A stretch of 64,000 nucleotides of DNA from Diphasiastrum complanatum (taxonomy: Eukaryota > Streptophyta > Lycopodiopsida > Lycopodiales > Lycopodiaceae): assembly GCA_029204225.1 (NCBI GenBank), contig CM055095.1, forward strand, positions 42,621,723 through 42,685,722, in the 5' to 3' direction. Under the pieces are notes generated by a model. The model was not told the DNA's origin. It searched no databases and worked only from the letters and a program-made list of their open reading frames with translations. Position 1 is the first letter of the stretch. Every line of letters begins with the position of its first letter. Of this stretch, positions 1 through 10,859 are shown in pieces. A program made the position numbers and the translations under genes.

Positions 1-98
1 ACATAAAAATGATATGAAGCTAAAATAGAAAAATCAAAATTTGCAACATCGTTGTATTTTGAGGGATAATCCAAAACAACAAATAGAGTTACTATGGC

Positions 99-1003
99 CT
101 ATGTATGATCTTTAAATTTTATTTTTAGATTATGTACATGTGTCTCATTAGGTTCTCTTACTTCCATTGGCCTATCTCCTGTTATTGGATCAACACGTGG
201 CCTATCACACTGATCTATATCCAAAATTGAAGTTGTTTCTCTAATTTTTTTTGTTTTATAAATATCTTCTCTTAATTTGGCAATCTCAAAACTGTCTTGT
301 AGAGAGCGGATGGAAGCACCAAGTAAAGACAACGAGGATTCATTCACATTTTTTTTGCTTTAAGTTGAAGGAATGAATTTATGGTGATGTGTAGCCATGG
401 TTTTTGGGTTGGACTTGGGCTGGGGACTTGGGTTTGGTGGGTGAGGATTCAGTAATATTGTGTGATCTTTTTTTTTGGGATGAGGGGCAACTAAAGTGGC
501 CTCAACATTTTTAGTGACTAGTTTTGTGACCTGAGTAGTGGTAGAAGCAGGCTTGCAAGGTCCCAGAGATATAGATTTAGAACTTCATAATGAATATAAT
601 GGATCTTTTCCCTCTGCAATATCAGCTAGCACCAGTTTTAAGCATTGCTTCATGCTCTAGACAGAAATCAAAAACAAGTTTACAATAGAATGAGCAAAGG
701 AGTTTATATTAGCTATGTTCATCATAGAACTACTCAATTTTGATAAGAGATCTTCTACTTGCAAGATGCTAGGAATTTTATATTTAGTTAAACACTATGC
801 TAAGCATAGAACACTTGTTAATATATATGAGTGAAAACATGTTTTATGATTGCATACCAAAGTCACAAGAACTCTATCAAAGTAAGTTTTGATGGCATCA
901 TCTTGGCATAGTCGAATCTTAATGATACTCTGATTCATAATGAAAATAGAATGAGACTAATCCTTCTCACAAAACCCACTTCCTCATCCTCATTTGGCTA
1001 ATC
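99..1003 (-). pseudogene. Gene 3-related spliced repeat gene, copy 1 (partial)
   Basis: Two exons can be read on the minus strand. The upper exon (about 1003 to 858) encodes an acidic stretch containing QPNEDEE and GFV, and ends at a GTATGC donor. The lower exon (656 to 99) follows a CTGTCTAG acceptor, begins SMKQCLKLVLADIAEGKDP, passes a Pro/Lys-rich stretch, and ends in the charged tail LKIKFKDHT and a stop. The same QPNEDEE and SMKQCLK exons occur on the plus strand near 22980 and 23353, where they lead into a methyltransferase domain. This copy has a different 3' part. At least two stop codons break it. Function of these N-terminal exons is unknown; the match to the other copy is what supports coding origin. 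Confidence 0.55.
794..809. repeat. Isolated copy of the TATGCTNAGCATA palindrome
   Basis: The sequence ACTATGCTAAGCATAG is a perfect arm-to-arm copy of the palindrome that forms the arrays at 22.2 and 27.9 kb. It lies in the intron of the gene 3-related copy, as other single copies do near 23950-24098 and 26525-26606. Confidence 0.7.
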
Positions 1004-1019
1004 AACAACAATTATTCTT

Positions 1020-1950
1020 GAATATGAAAGATTGTAATGCCATTTATTTTGGCGCATTATAAAATTGCAACAAGAATTATACATGGCTTAGACGGGTAAA
1101 GACTAGGGTGAATATAAAAAGCACTTGCTTAAAGCTCAATTGGATGGCATTACGGCTGGCCTAGGGAGACCTATACAAATTGATCATGCAGGTTTGAATG
1201 AATGGATGGAGACTATTCTGAAAAAAGAAATTGCTGATAAACCATATTTGTTGATTGAAGACAAAATTTGTTGAGGGAAGAATTTTTAAATAGAGATGGA
1301 ACAAGCAACTATCGTTGAGAAACTAAACCTAAAGGTGTTGATACTGAAAGCAAGCTCTTTGTAAGTCAATGTAAGTACTAGTTTTTGTATTCATACTTAT
1401 GTGGTTTATATTCCCACGTCAATTTTATTTAATTGAATATGATTGAGCATTAAATATTAATGTAGTTTGTTTGTTTGTATTCATGCAGACTGGATGTCAC
1501 AACGACGACGAGTAGATTAGGTTTATAAGTTGTAGTTGATGCGGTCTTTAGTTGATGTTAGATCTAGAAAGACTCATGCGAAATTAAATCACCAATTTTG
1601 TATACATTGGTTGATATTATTAATATATTATTTTTGCAAATGACTGTGCTATATTGCCATTGCTTTTATATGTGCAATGTTCTTTTTTCAAAAATTGAAA
1701 TGTTGAATTTCCAGATGTGGATTGACGTAATAACCAACTAGGAATTCAAACCATGTGCAATGTCGGATTTCAGAACAAAAATCAATATCATTCATAATGC
1801 ACATGAAGTAATGCAATAAAATATAGAATGAAAAATACCTCATGCTTAGCTTGTTGTTTGATCCAAATGTTGATTGCAACTCAAAAATATTGTTTCAAAA
1901 ACAATTCACGAACATCGCTTCTCCAAGAAACTAACTCCAAGAATAGCCCG
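1020..1950. other. Decayed non-coding stretch with one short coding remnant
   Basis: A plus-strand frame of about 50 codons (roughly 1117-1275) reads KAQLDGITAGLGRPIQIDHA and then EIADKPYLLIEDKIC before a stop. It looks like a worn protein fragment, perhaps of a transposon, but I do not recognise it. The rest is AT-rich with no supported feature. Confidence 0.25.
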
Positions 1951-1989
1951 ATAAAAATATGCGTGCTGTTTTTTACGTATTTTTTATTT

Positions 1990-2460
1990 TATTCTTATCT
2001 AATTTGGGATGTCCAACATCCAAACGCGTCAGACACACGTCCTCGACCTTTTTTTTTATCATTCTGTTAACAAACGTTGGATTTCGACACATATTCGGGA
2101 CATCAGAATCTGACATTCAAGTAGACGTCGGATGGATGTTGGATGGGCGTCAGACATCCGTCGGACAATTTTGGGGATCATTCTAGATTTACAGACGTCG
2201 GAATCCGACTGCTTTTTTTAAAGTCACATTTCAACATCCACATCGGACGTCGCAATTTGACGCTTATGTCGGATTCATTTTCATTGACCGGGAAGTGTCG
2301 CTCCAGATTCCGACAACTTATGTATATCGGATTGTGACATGTTAAGCACATCGGATTCCAATGACCTTATAGCGACGTATTTTTTCGATGTTTGCAATGA
2401 ATTAAAAAAAATTAAACTCACAATTTAATTCGGGAAACACGTCGCAAATCGCAGCGGATG
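1990..2460. repeat. Cluster of GTCGGAT / ATCCGAC motifs in both orientations
   Basis: Between about 2120 and 2360 the short motif TCGGAT or its complement recurs roughly nine times (near 2131, 2157, 2197, 2204, 2243, 2268, 2307, 2328 and 2350), often next to ACGTCG. Dense short motifs in both orientations are typical of subterminal regions of CACTA (En/Spm) and some Mutator-type DNA transposons, where transposase subunits bind. No terminal inverted repeat was recognised, so assignment to a transposon end is inference. Confidence 0.4.
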
Positions 2461-2626
2461 TTGTTGTTATATATAGAAAGACGTTATTGTGTAACTATGT
2501 ATTTGAGCATATAAAAAATTCTCTACTATGGTGAATGTTAGTTGCTATAAAGCATTGTTTGATGTAGTTAGCGTGCTTGTTTTACAGCTAAAAAATTGTT
2601 GTTTTAATCATCTAATGCAGTAGTTG

Positions 2627-2629
<3 letters not shown>

Positions 2630-2675
<46 letters not shown>
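2630..2675. repeat. (GA)n microsatellite
   Basis: About 46 bp of uninterrupted GA dinucleotide, seen directly. Confidence 0.95.
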
Positions 2676-2679
<4 letters not shown>

Positions 2680-3154
2680 CATCACATAGTCCCTCTTGAC
2701 AAGTCAAGACGAAACCCTTTGAACCCTTCAATTTATAGCATAATAGGTTAAAACATAGTAGAATAATGTCTTACAGGATAGAGTACCATAAAGCAAAGTA
2801 AGTTTTAGGACACCCAGTTATTACCTGCCACTATCTTAGAAAACAAAATCGCACAAGTTAGTTTCGTGAGGAAGACATATGTCATAGTTGAGCATCAGTT
2901 GTTATTCATGTCCGAAACAAGATTCACTACTTTATCAGCATAATTGTGATTAAAAGTAATCCTTGCAATCTGCCCTATTAGGCGCTTCATAATTAGCAAT
3001 ACATTCTGCCCTTTAACAAAACCGTATCAGGGCAGATGCCATACTGATCAATATAATTAGATAAAAAAGAATGTATTGAGTTCATGATTAAAAAAACCAT
3101 GTAAGAAGCTATTTTTCAATACACAAATGAAAAGAGATGTGATTTTGGCCAAAG

Positions 3155-3370
3155 TGTTAGATTTTTTATGCTCAGCCTTAAACAAATTGTTCAAGTAATG
3201 AGCATCTTGAAAAACGAAAGCCGACTACATGTTTTGGACTTTCACATCATCTCCCTTTGAGATTCTTTTTGCCTTAACCATTTTTTGGCACCTTAGCCTT
3301 TTTCGCACCTTAGCGAAAAAAGCGACACAATGGCCAAGTGGCCAGAATGCCTTAGAAACCATTCTTAAGG
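3155..3370 (+). mobile_element. Ty1/copia-type LTR, 5' fragment (family L1)
   Basis: Begins TGTTAGATTTTTTATGCTC exactly like the complete LTR at 3687 and follows it for about 215 bp, then breaks off. The continuation to 3686 is internal retrotransposon sequence, so this is a truncated LTR upstream of a mostly deleted internal region. Confidence 0.75.
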
Positions 3371-3479
3371 CAGTTTGTGCAGAAATCAAACACTGTTTCA
3401 GAGGCAATGTCAACACCTAACGTTAATCAAGAAAAGAGCAATGCATCTTTTAACGAGAATGGTTTAATTTCAAACTCAA

Positions 3480-3686
3480 CAAACTCGAATTTTATTTCCA
3501 GGCTGTATCGAATCCCTTCATAATCATCACCTTTTATGTAGATAATATGTTACTATTTAGTAATAATCTGAATTTATTGAAGGATTAAAAATGCATGTTA
3601 GCTCTATCAAAAGGAGCTTCATCTCAGACTTAACGATATGTTAAATCTGAAGATCAAAGTTTTTCAGGATCCATATCAAGGAGGAG
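3480..3686 (+). pseudogene. Copia reverse transcriptase remnant and polypurine tract
   Basis: A plus-strand frame near 3530-3580 reads LYVDNMLLFSNN, which is the YVDD box of Ty1/copia reverse transcriptase with the second Asp changed to Asn, followed by a stop. The segment ends with the purine run AAGGAGGAG directly before the LTR at 3687, in the position of a polypurine tract. Gag, integrase and most of RT are missing. The fragment cannot encode an active enzyme. Confidence 0.6.
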
Positions 3687-4705
3687 TGTTAGATTTTTTA
3701 TGCTCGACCTTAAACAAATCGTTCAACTAATGAGCATCCTGAAAAACGAAGGCTGACCACATATTTCGGACCTTCACATTTTTCCCTTCGAGATTCTTTT
3801 TGCCTTAACCATTCTTTTTGACACCTTAGCCTTTTTTCGCACCTTAGTGAAAAACTCGACACATGGCCAAGTGGCCAGAATGCCTTAGAAACCATTCTTA
3901 AGGCACCTTCGCCTTTTTTGTACCTTCGTGAAAAATGCAACAAAGTAGCCAGAATGCCTTAAAAACCATTTTAAGACACCTTCGGCCTTGTCAGTTTTTT
4001 TGATGTCTTTAATCTAAAGCACCTTCGACTTTTTCGTTGTCTTTAGTCTAAGACACCTTCTGCTTTTTCGTTGCCTTTAGTCTAAGGCACTTTTTCGCTT
4101 TTTCACCTTTTTTGTCTTCTTCGTTGTCTTAAATCTAAGGACACCTTTAGGATTTACAAACCTTAAGTCTAAGGGCACCTTTATGATTTGCATACCTCCA
4201 GTCTAAAGGGCACCTTCGGGTTTTTTGGGTTTTTCGGGTTTTTCGTGTTTTCGCTACATTGGCAGACCGACGTCGCCAACTTATCATCAACTCTAAAACA
4301 GTTGGACAAACAAATATCCTAAGTGAGGTTAACAACTTTGTATAGATACAAAACTGGAATAAATGGCAGTTAAGGCATAAAATATTTCTCTTGACACTTG
4401 TAAATATATATACTAGCTGAATCAAGTTATGTAAGTGTAAAATTGAATTTTTTTCTCAATCAGAGTTTTTTGTAGCCAGCATTATCACACTCAACAAGCT
4501 AAAGTTATTACTTCAAGTCATTGTACTCACTGTTGATATTAATCAGAGTGCAATTTTTGTCTCACTATTGTGTTGTACATTTGCACAATTTGTATGAATT
4601 CTTTTACTTGAATAATTATGCTGCTAACTGTTGCGTTTCCGTTCCTACAAGCCACACTCAAATCCTCGAGCTTCCGCTACCGCTCACACATGTGATTTTA
4701 TGACA
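3687..4705 (+). mobile_element. Complete Ty1/copia-type LTR (family L1)
   Basis: This 1019-bp LTR starts TGTTAGATT, ends TTTTATGACA, and is followed at once by a primer-binding site. A closely related copy in the opposite orientation (9483-10559) defines the same ends with a target duplication, so the borders are firm. Inside are repeated GCACCTTCG...TTTTTCG blocks and imperfect repeats of AAGGCACCTT type between about 3780 and 4210. It is preceded by a polypurine-like run and followed by gag, so one LTR serves an internal region on each side. Confidence 0.85.
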
Positions 4706-4717
4706 TGGTATCAGAGC
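4706..4717 (+). other. Primer-binding site (initiator tRNA-Met)
   Basis: TGGTATCAGAGC immediately follows the LTR end and is the usual plant LTR-retrotransposon priming site, complementary to the 3' end of initiator tRNA-Met. Confidence 0.85.
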
Positions 4718-4802
4718 GGGCATTTCAATAATCTGCATTTCTACTTTGGATTATTAGTCTTGTTTCTACCAACAATCTAGTCTAACCAGAATATATTCAT
4801 CA

Positions 4803-5180
4803 TCTAGTTCATCTCTCATTGACAAACTCGATGGAGATAACTACCATCTCTGGAAATTCAAGATGGAGGTTATACTTCCAGCCAAAGAACTGTGGGACAT
4901 CATTGATGGCACAGAGCTCAAACCAGAAGGTGATGCAACCATCATCATTAAGTGGATATTGAGAGATGGCAAAGCATTTGCCATGATCACCCTCAACATC
5001 AAGGATACTATGTTGGTCAGATTGCTAAGGATGCATGGGACATCCTAGCAACTCTCAAAGACATTAGAGAGGTTACTTCCAAGCTTCATCTGAGGAAGAA
5101 ATTCTTCACTCTCAAAATGTTTGATGCAGATAGTGTTTTGAATCACCTCAACACCTTAAGCTCACATATATGCTATTGAT
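4803..5180 (+). pseudogene. Copia gag fragment (UBN2-type), frameshifted
   Basis: The reading starts after the primer site with SSSSLIDKLDGDNYHLWKFK, the typical N-terminus of copia gag, and continues with LWDIIDGTE. A frameshift near 5025 moves the reading to the frame that gives AKDAWDILATL and VTSKLHLRKKFFTLKM, which are also standard gag segments. It ends at 5180 before the zinc knuckle. Only the N-terminal half of gag remains, so it is non-functional. It belongs to the LTR at 3687 by position. Confidence 0.75.
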
Positions 5181-5379
5181 CAGAAGTATTTTGTGCCAAT
5201 TCGCTATCAAGAGACAATATTCAACATGAAAGGATGCATGTCATACATGTGACTAAATTCACGGCTGAGACATCACCTTTTTGAAATAGCTTTCAACAAG
5301 TATTTGGAAGCCAGAACACAATACCAATCTATGATAATCACATCTTGTGAGTATTACTTGCTATACAACATGGCTAGCA

Positions 5380-7181
5380 GATGCTTTTTTCCAAAAGCCA
5401 ACAATCTATAGCTTCTTACCTTTGATTGAAGTATCCTTCACATGACTACTCTTCCAATGGTTTTCACAGATCTCCTCTCCTCCAAGCAGCAATGGTAGCA
5501 GTAGAGAACCAAGCCAAGAGTTCTAAGGTAGAAAGAGAGGGAGAGAGCAAGAAGAGTGAAACTTAGGGTTGTAGTCATCTTCCCTTTTATAGAAGTATCA
5601 GTACCTCTTAGTGCACTGGTATTTACAAATGCTCACCGCTAGATTGAATCCCTATAATGTGCACAGATCATAGCCATTCAATGAAAAACAAGTTTCCCAC
5701 CAAAGGAGGTTTTTTATAAAACACTTCTTAAAGGGACATGTAACTAAGTTTAGGAAGCAATCATGTTGCGTTGTTATCATGAAACGTATCGTAAAATAGG
5801 AAAATTTCTTAAATAGTTGTCAATATTGGTTATGGTAGTGAATATCTTAGCTATGATTCTAGAATCTTGCCTACATAATTGGTTCATAATCGAGAAACTA
5901 TTTTTCTGTGTTATAAAGATACACTGAACCCATTTTTGGTCTCTTGACTTGGTTTGTTGATGTTCTGGAGTGTTTTCATCATTGGATTTCTCAGGTTCTA
6001 TCTAGCATATATTAAAGTTTTATCTCTTTCAGCTTCTTATGTCAATCTAGCTTAGTTGATTTCTTCCTCATCTTCGAAGCGAGGGTTGCATTCACTATAA
6101 GGCAAGATGTGGCTGTGAATAGCATTTGCTAGCATGCACTTTTATGTTCATAAGCTCACTCAACATAAGTTTCACTAGAATCATTTCTCAAAACATTATA
6201 TCAATGATCAAGATGCTACGATATAACAAGCTACAAAAGCTTTAAATTCATGTAACATGGTGAGCATTGTTGAACCTAACATTTGAACATTGAATGAATA
6301 GAGTCATTTAAGTTAGGAGTGTAGAGCATCATCCATGCCTACCATCCAATCAAAGGAACCGTGAAGGTACTAATGAGGTATCACATGTGAGCTAAATAAT
6401 TTAGCTTTCATAGGAGAGTAGTAAATGACTCCAAATGGAAAGATGGGAGGCAAATAAATGTGTGAGGCATAAATCATGTTGTCAAGGTATAGTTGAATGA
6501 TGTATGATGTGATAAGATCGTGAGGCTACGTTGTTATGATTGAACATTATTGTCTTACAAATACATAATTTTCATTTATCTCACAATGATTGCACATAGT
6601 GACATCATTCACATGCTCTTCCATGGAACATTCTATTGCGTGTGCTCCCAACTTTCAAAGAAATTGCAATTTACACCACAAATGATTGTGGTATGTCCAA
6701 ATCACCCACAACTTTGACACATTCTCTAACTTGGGTAGTGCATGAACAAGTGTCCTCCTTTTCCATATCGGAAGCATGCCATGAAATCATCAAGCATGCT
6801 TCCCTCTTTCTTGATCCTCAAGCATTGAGCTATTTATTATTATCATATATCTCTCGTGATGGTTGAACCTATGAAAATTAAGCAAATATGAACTTAAGGC
6901 CGACTTGGAGGCCTACAAAATAGTTTGACAATAAGTCAAAATTGACAACATAATCACATGGATTCAGGCAACAATTATAGACAAGTTGTTCACCACAAAA
7001 CTGAGAGAGATTGGCATAAACACTATATGTGCTCATCATACTAAGTCGACAAGTGTCTATTACAATGTCACACATTCAATGGGTCCAAATATAGCAAATA
7101 TACAATGACACATGTGCTAAGATAACTTAAGCTTATCTTAACCACAAAAATGAGAAGTTAACCGATATTTTAACTCTAACA
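5380..7181 (-). mobile_element. Probable second copia LTR, minus strand (5' end defined only)
   Basis: Read on the minus strand, copia RNase H sequence above 7184 is followed by a purine-rich AAGGGATGG and then TGTTAGAGTTAAAAT at 7181, the expected polypurine-to-LTR junction. A minus-strand CTATAAAAGG box lies near 5593 and is a plausible LTR promoter. The far end and a primer site were not found, so the lower border is a guess and other insertions may lie inside. Confidence 0.4.
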
Positions 7182-7183
7182 CC

Positions 7184-7450
7184 ATCCCTTAAAAACTAGC
7201 TAACTTTTAACTATGGAGAGTGTTTCCCTAACCTCCTCGAACTTATCTTTACATAAGGGTTTGTTGTGAATATGTGATGCGCTAGTTATTCTTCACACCT
7301 ACAATGTCAAACACTAATATCTTCACTTAGAAGTCTCTTATAAATGAAGTGATACCTCACTTTAATATGTTTTGTACAACCATGGTAAACCTAAATTCTT
7401 GTTAGTTGGATTCCACTTTGACTATCCACATGATATTTTGGTTGCTAACT
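7184..7450 (-). pseudogene. Copia RNase H C-terminal remnant
   Basis: On the minus strand a frame reads CTKHIKVRYHFIY and then CRCEEQLAHHIFT, matching the conserved end of Ty1/copia pol where RNase H is followed by the 'EEQLADIFTK' type motif. It runs out into stops just before the LTR start at 7181. It is a short end fragment only. Confidence 0.6.
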
Positions 7451-7459
7451 CAGGTAGAA

Positions 7460-8600
7460 ATGAACTTATTCCTGCATCAGGTGCAGGTTTATAGCCAGAC
7501 CTTGAACAACTACCAGACAAAGTTTGACAAATATAGAGCAAGTGCCTAGGCCAAGCAAGCCCTCAAGGCTTGTCAAAGGTTCATGGAGCATAAATCCCAA
7601 CCAGCCCCTATGGTAATTCCAACGTCACTTGTCTTCGATGCTGCACAGGTCAGCTCCAGCCAAGACAAGGGTAAACAAGTAACAAGGGCAAGCAGTCCAG
7701 ATCAATGCTTGGGTGCACAAGATTAGGGTCCCCAAGACACCACAGGAGCTGACACCAAGGGGCAAAATACAGGCCCAGATACGAGCCAGACAGAAGTCTC
7801 ATCCTCACAGGGCTCCAGATTGATCTCCACCAGCAAACATGCATTCAGAAAGCCAACCTCAATAGAGGACGAAATCAACTTCTATGTGGAGTAGTTTCCA
7901 CGTGAAACCTCTCGCGGCGGCTGGCAGCTTTCAATAAGAATCAAGGAGATCAAGGGCAATGAGTTGGCCTATATTCCAACCTTAGGCGTTTAGCCAAAAT
8001 GGCACAAAAGATTGTCTGAATAGGACCCTGTGGCCATCAGGGCATACGTCACCAGTCCAGACAGTTACAGGTCAACGCCCACTACCTCCCCTACCCTCGA
8101 AGATCTACATGGGCAGAGTGTGGCACCTTCTTGGACAAAATCACAATCAACACCAGGAATTGGCCGAAGATAGAATCACAACATGGGTGGCAAATGGACG
8201 TAGACGACATGAGGTCTCTCGTTCAGTTTTTACAACAATTTCTCACCTGCCTAGATCCAATAGTCCACGTGGCCACAACATATGCCCGAGACTTAGAATT
8301 TTTGATGGGAGTCCCGACCAAATGGGACAACTTTTTGTTGGCTGTTTGTTTTGATCCCAATATTGCCTTGGTCTGGAAAAAATTTGAAGGCCAACTACCA
8401 GTGGCACGAGTGTACTATAGAGCGAGCTTACTCGGTGATCCCTGGCCAAGCAGACTCCAACAGTGAATTGACCAAACTTGGCTAACCGGTGTACATAAGT
8501 CATTCCTTATTCATAAAAACAAGAAAAATCTAGAACGATTGGAATTCATGGAGGACGTCACCGGATATCTCATCCATTAGAGACGAACCACGAGAACTTT
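7460..8600 (+). pseudogene. Decayed plus-strand coding region, unrecognised (gag-like?)
   Basis: A nearly continuous frame from about 7480 to 8100 reads through YQTKFDKYRASA, a Gln/Ser/Thr-rich low-complexity linker, and FRKPTSIEDEINFYVE, with isolated stops. It continues in another frame at 8131-8466, with WDNFLLAVCFDPNIALVWKK. The coiled N-part followed by a polar linker would fit a retrotransposon gag or a gene carried by one, but no diagnostic motif is present. At least three stops and one frameshift make it a pseudogene. Confidence 0.35.
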
Positions 8601-8655
8601 GTATTAAACTGGCAGAGTGTCGAGGGACCGGCACTACTTCAAGCCATGGGTCCTA

Positions 8656-9304
8656 TTGGGGGTCTTTCCAACATATTGTAAATTAATAAAATCGGAAGTA
8701 GAAATAGTTGCAAGGGTCGTGGCATCCTGCGTGTATAAGCTCATGGCCCAATGAGCACGCAAGTCAAGTTGTAAATAGAATAAAAGACTTGGGCCTTTTA
8801 TTAATTAAATAAAACTTGAGGCCAGAATGTCAAGTTATTAAACTTAGTCTAAACTTTCAAAGTTGGGTCCAAATTGAAACTCACATGTATCATGTGATTT
8901 CTAATGTATTTTTTTAAGATCGTTGGATTAGATCAAGGTGAACGGTGTAGATTAAATCTTATATTTTTAGAAGTAGTGTTGGGGGTATTCCCAACATATT
9001 ATAAATAAATAAAATCGGAAGTAGAAATAGTTGCGAGGGCCATGGCATGCTGCATGTATAAGTCAATGGCCCAATGAGCATGCAAGTCAAGTTGTAAATA
9101 GAATAAAAGACTTCGGCCTTATTATTAATTAAATAAAACTTGAGACCACAATGTCAAGCTACTAAACTTAGTCTAAATCTTCAAAGTTGGGTCCAAATTG
9201 AATCTCACATGTATCATGTGATTTATAATGTACTTTTAAAGACCCTAGGATTAGATTGGACCCAAGATGAATGATGTAGATTAAAACTTATTTTTTTAAA
9301 AGTA
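8656..9304. repeat. Tandem duplication, unit about 323 bp
   Basis: The segment starting TTGGGGGT at 8656 is repeated from 8979. Both units run through AAAATCGGAAGTAGAAATAG, GGCCCAATGAGCA and TCACATGTATCATGTGAT in the same order with scattered substitutions. The second unit ends near AAAGTAGCCAATAGG. No coding potential is seen in the unit. Confidence 0.85.
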
Positions 9305-9477
9305 GCCAATAGGATTTTGGGGCAAGGGTCTTCCCCATTGATTCCATGTGTAATGAGAAGGAGAAAACTCTACCATTTTTTGGAAGAGAAACATCCTCAT
9401 TTGCTATTCAATGCTTGCTATTGCTATTGTTGCTCTCCATTTGCTTTCAAGTTCATACTTTCTGGGTTTCATTAGTT

Positions 9478-9482
9478 TATGT
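9478..9482. repeat. Target-site duplication of the solo LTR, left copy (TATGT)
   Basis: TATGT here is repeated directly after the LTR at 10560-10564. Confidence 0.85.
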
Positions 9483-10559
9483 TGTCGTAAAACGTGGGGA
9501 TGATCGGCAGCGGAAGCTCGAAGCTTTGAGGCATGTAGGAACGGAAACGCAACAGTTAGCAGCAGAAATATTCAAGAAGAATGATTCATACAAATTGCAC
9601 AAATGAACGATACAATAGTGAGACAAAAATTGCACTCTGATTAATATCAACAGTGAGTACAATGGCTTGAAGTAATAACTTCAGCTTGTTGAGCATGATA
9701 ACACTGGCTACAGATAACTCTGATTAAAAAAGAACTTACTTACATAACTTGACTCAGCTAGTATATATATTTCCAAGTGTCGAGAGACAAATATCTTATA
9801 AGCTTTAAATGCCTCTAGAGTGTAATTTTTACTCAAGTTTTGGCATTTAAGGCCTCTGATTAAATGCCTCCAAAGGTGCAATTTAATCAGAGGCATTTAA
9901 GCCTTATATATTTTTTTAAATGCACTTAAGGCCTCTGATTACTCAAGTTTTGTATATGTACAAAAGTTGGTAACCGTTAACCGCCCTTGAGATATTTGGT
10001 TGTCCAGCTATTTTTAGGGTTGATAATAAGTTGGTGACATCGGTCTGCCAATGTAGGAAAAACCCGAAAAACCCAAAAAACCCGAAGGTGTGCTTAGATT
10101 GAAGGTATGAAAAACCCAAAGGTGTCTTTAGACTGAAGGTATGTAAATCCCAAAGGTACCTCTAGAGTGAAGACAAAAAAATGCAAAAAAGACAAAGGTG
10201 TCTTTAAAAATGGTTTCTAAAGCATTCTGGCCACTGTTTCACATTTTCTACGAAGGTGTGAAAAAGGCAAAGCTACCTTAAAATGGTTTCCAAGGCATTG
10301 TGTCGCGTTGTTTGCAAAGGCACGAAAAAGATGAAAAAGACGAAGGTGTCTTAAAAATGATTTCTAAGGCATTCTGGCCACTGTGTCGCATTTTCCTTGA
10401 AGGTGCGAAAAAGGTGAAGGTGAGTTGAAATGGTCTAAGGCACAAAAAAAATCTCAAAGAGGAAAAATGTGAAGGTCCAAAAACATGTAGTCGGCCTTCG
10501 TTTTTAGAATGCTCATTACTTGAATGATTTGTTTAAGGCTGAGCATAAGAAATCTAACA
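9483..10559 (-). mobile_element. Solo Ty1/copia-type LTR (family L1), minus strand
   Basis: This 1077-bp segment is the reverse complement of the LTR at 3687-4705. It shares the TGTTAGATTTCTTATGCTC start (at 10559), the central AAGGCA...TTTTTCG blocks, the AAAACCCGAA run and the segment TTAATATCAACAGTGAGTAC. It is flanked on both sides by TATGT, a perfect 5-bp target duplication, with no internal sequence. That is the product expected when the two LTRs of an inserted element recombine and delete the interior. Confidence 0.9.
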
Positions 10560-10564
10560 TATGT
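10560..10564. repeat. Target-site duplication of the solo LTR, right copy (TATGT)
   Basis: Matches 9478-9482. Confidence 0.85.
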
Positions 10565-10602
10565 TTCTCCTTTAACAAGTAAAATGAGCAGGTGACCTAA
10601 CC

Positions 10603-10606
<4 letters not shown>

Positions 10607-10638
<32 letters not shown>
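10607..10638. repeat. (CT)n microsatellite
   Basis: About 30 bp of CT dinucleotide, followed by a shorter CT run near 10660. Confidence 0.9.
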
Positions 10639-10641
<3 letters not shown>

Positions 10642-10859
10642 CTTCTTCTATCCATCTAACTCTCTCTCTCCGTCTCTTTTTCACTACAAATCATGATGTA
10701 TGTGTGGTTAGTGTAGGGGAGTGTAGTATTAAAGGTGGTAGTGTTAGTATGAAGGGTGGAAAGCAACTAAAAGTAGCATCTAAGCATAGTTAGGCTCCTA
10801 TACAAGTGTTCTGACCCTCTTTGATAGGCGAAAGGGTTGCTCACTGACTAAATCTACAC

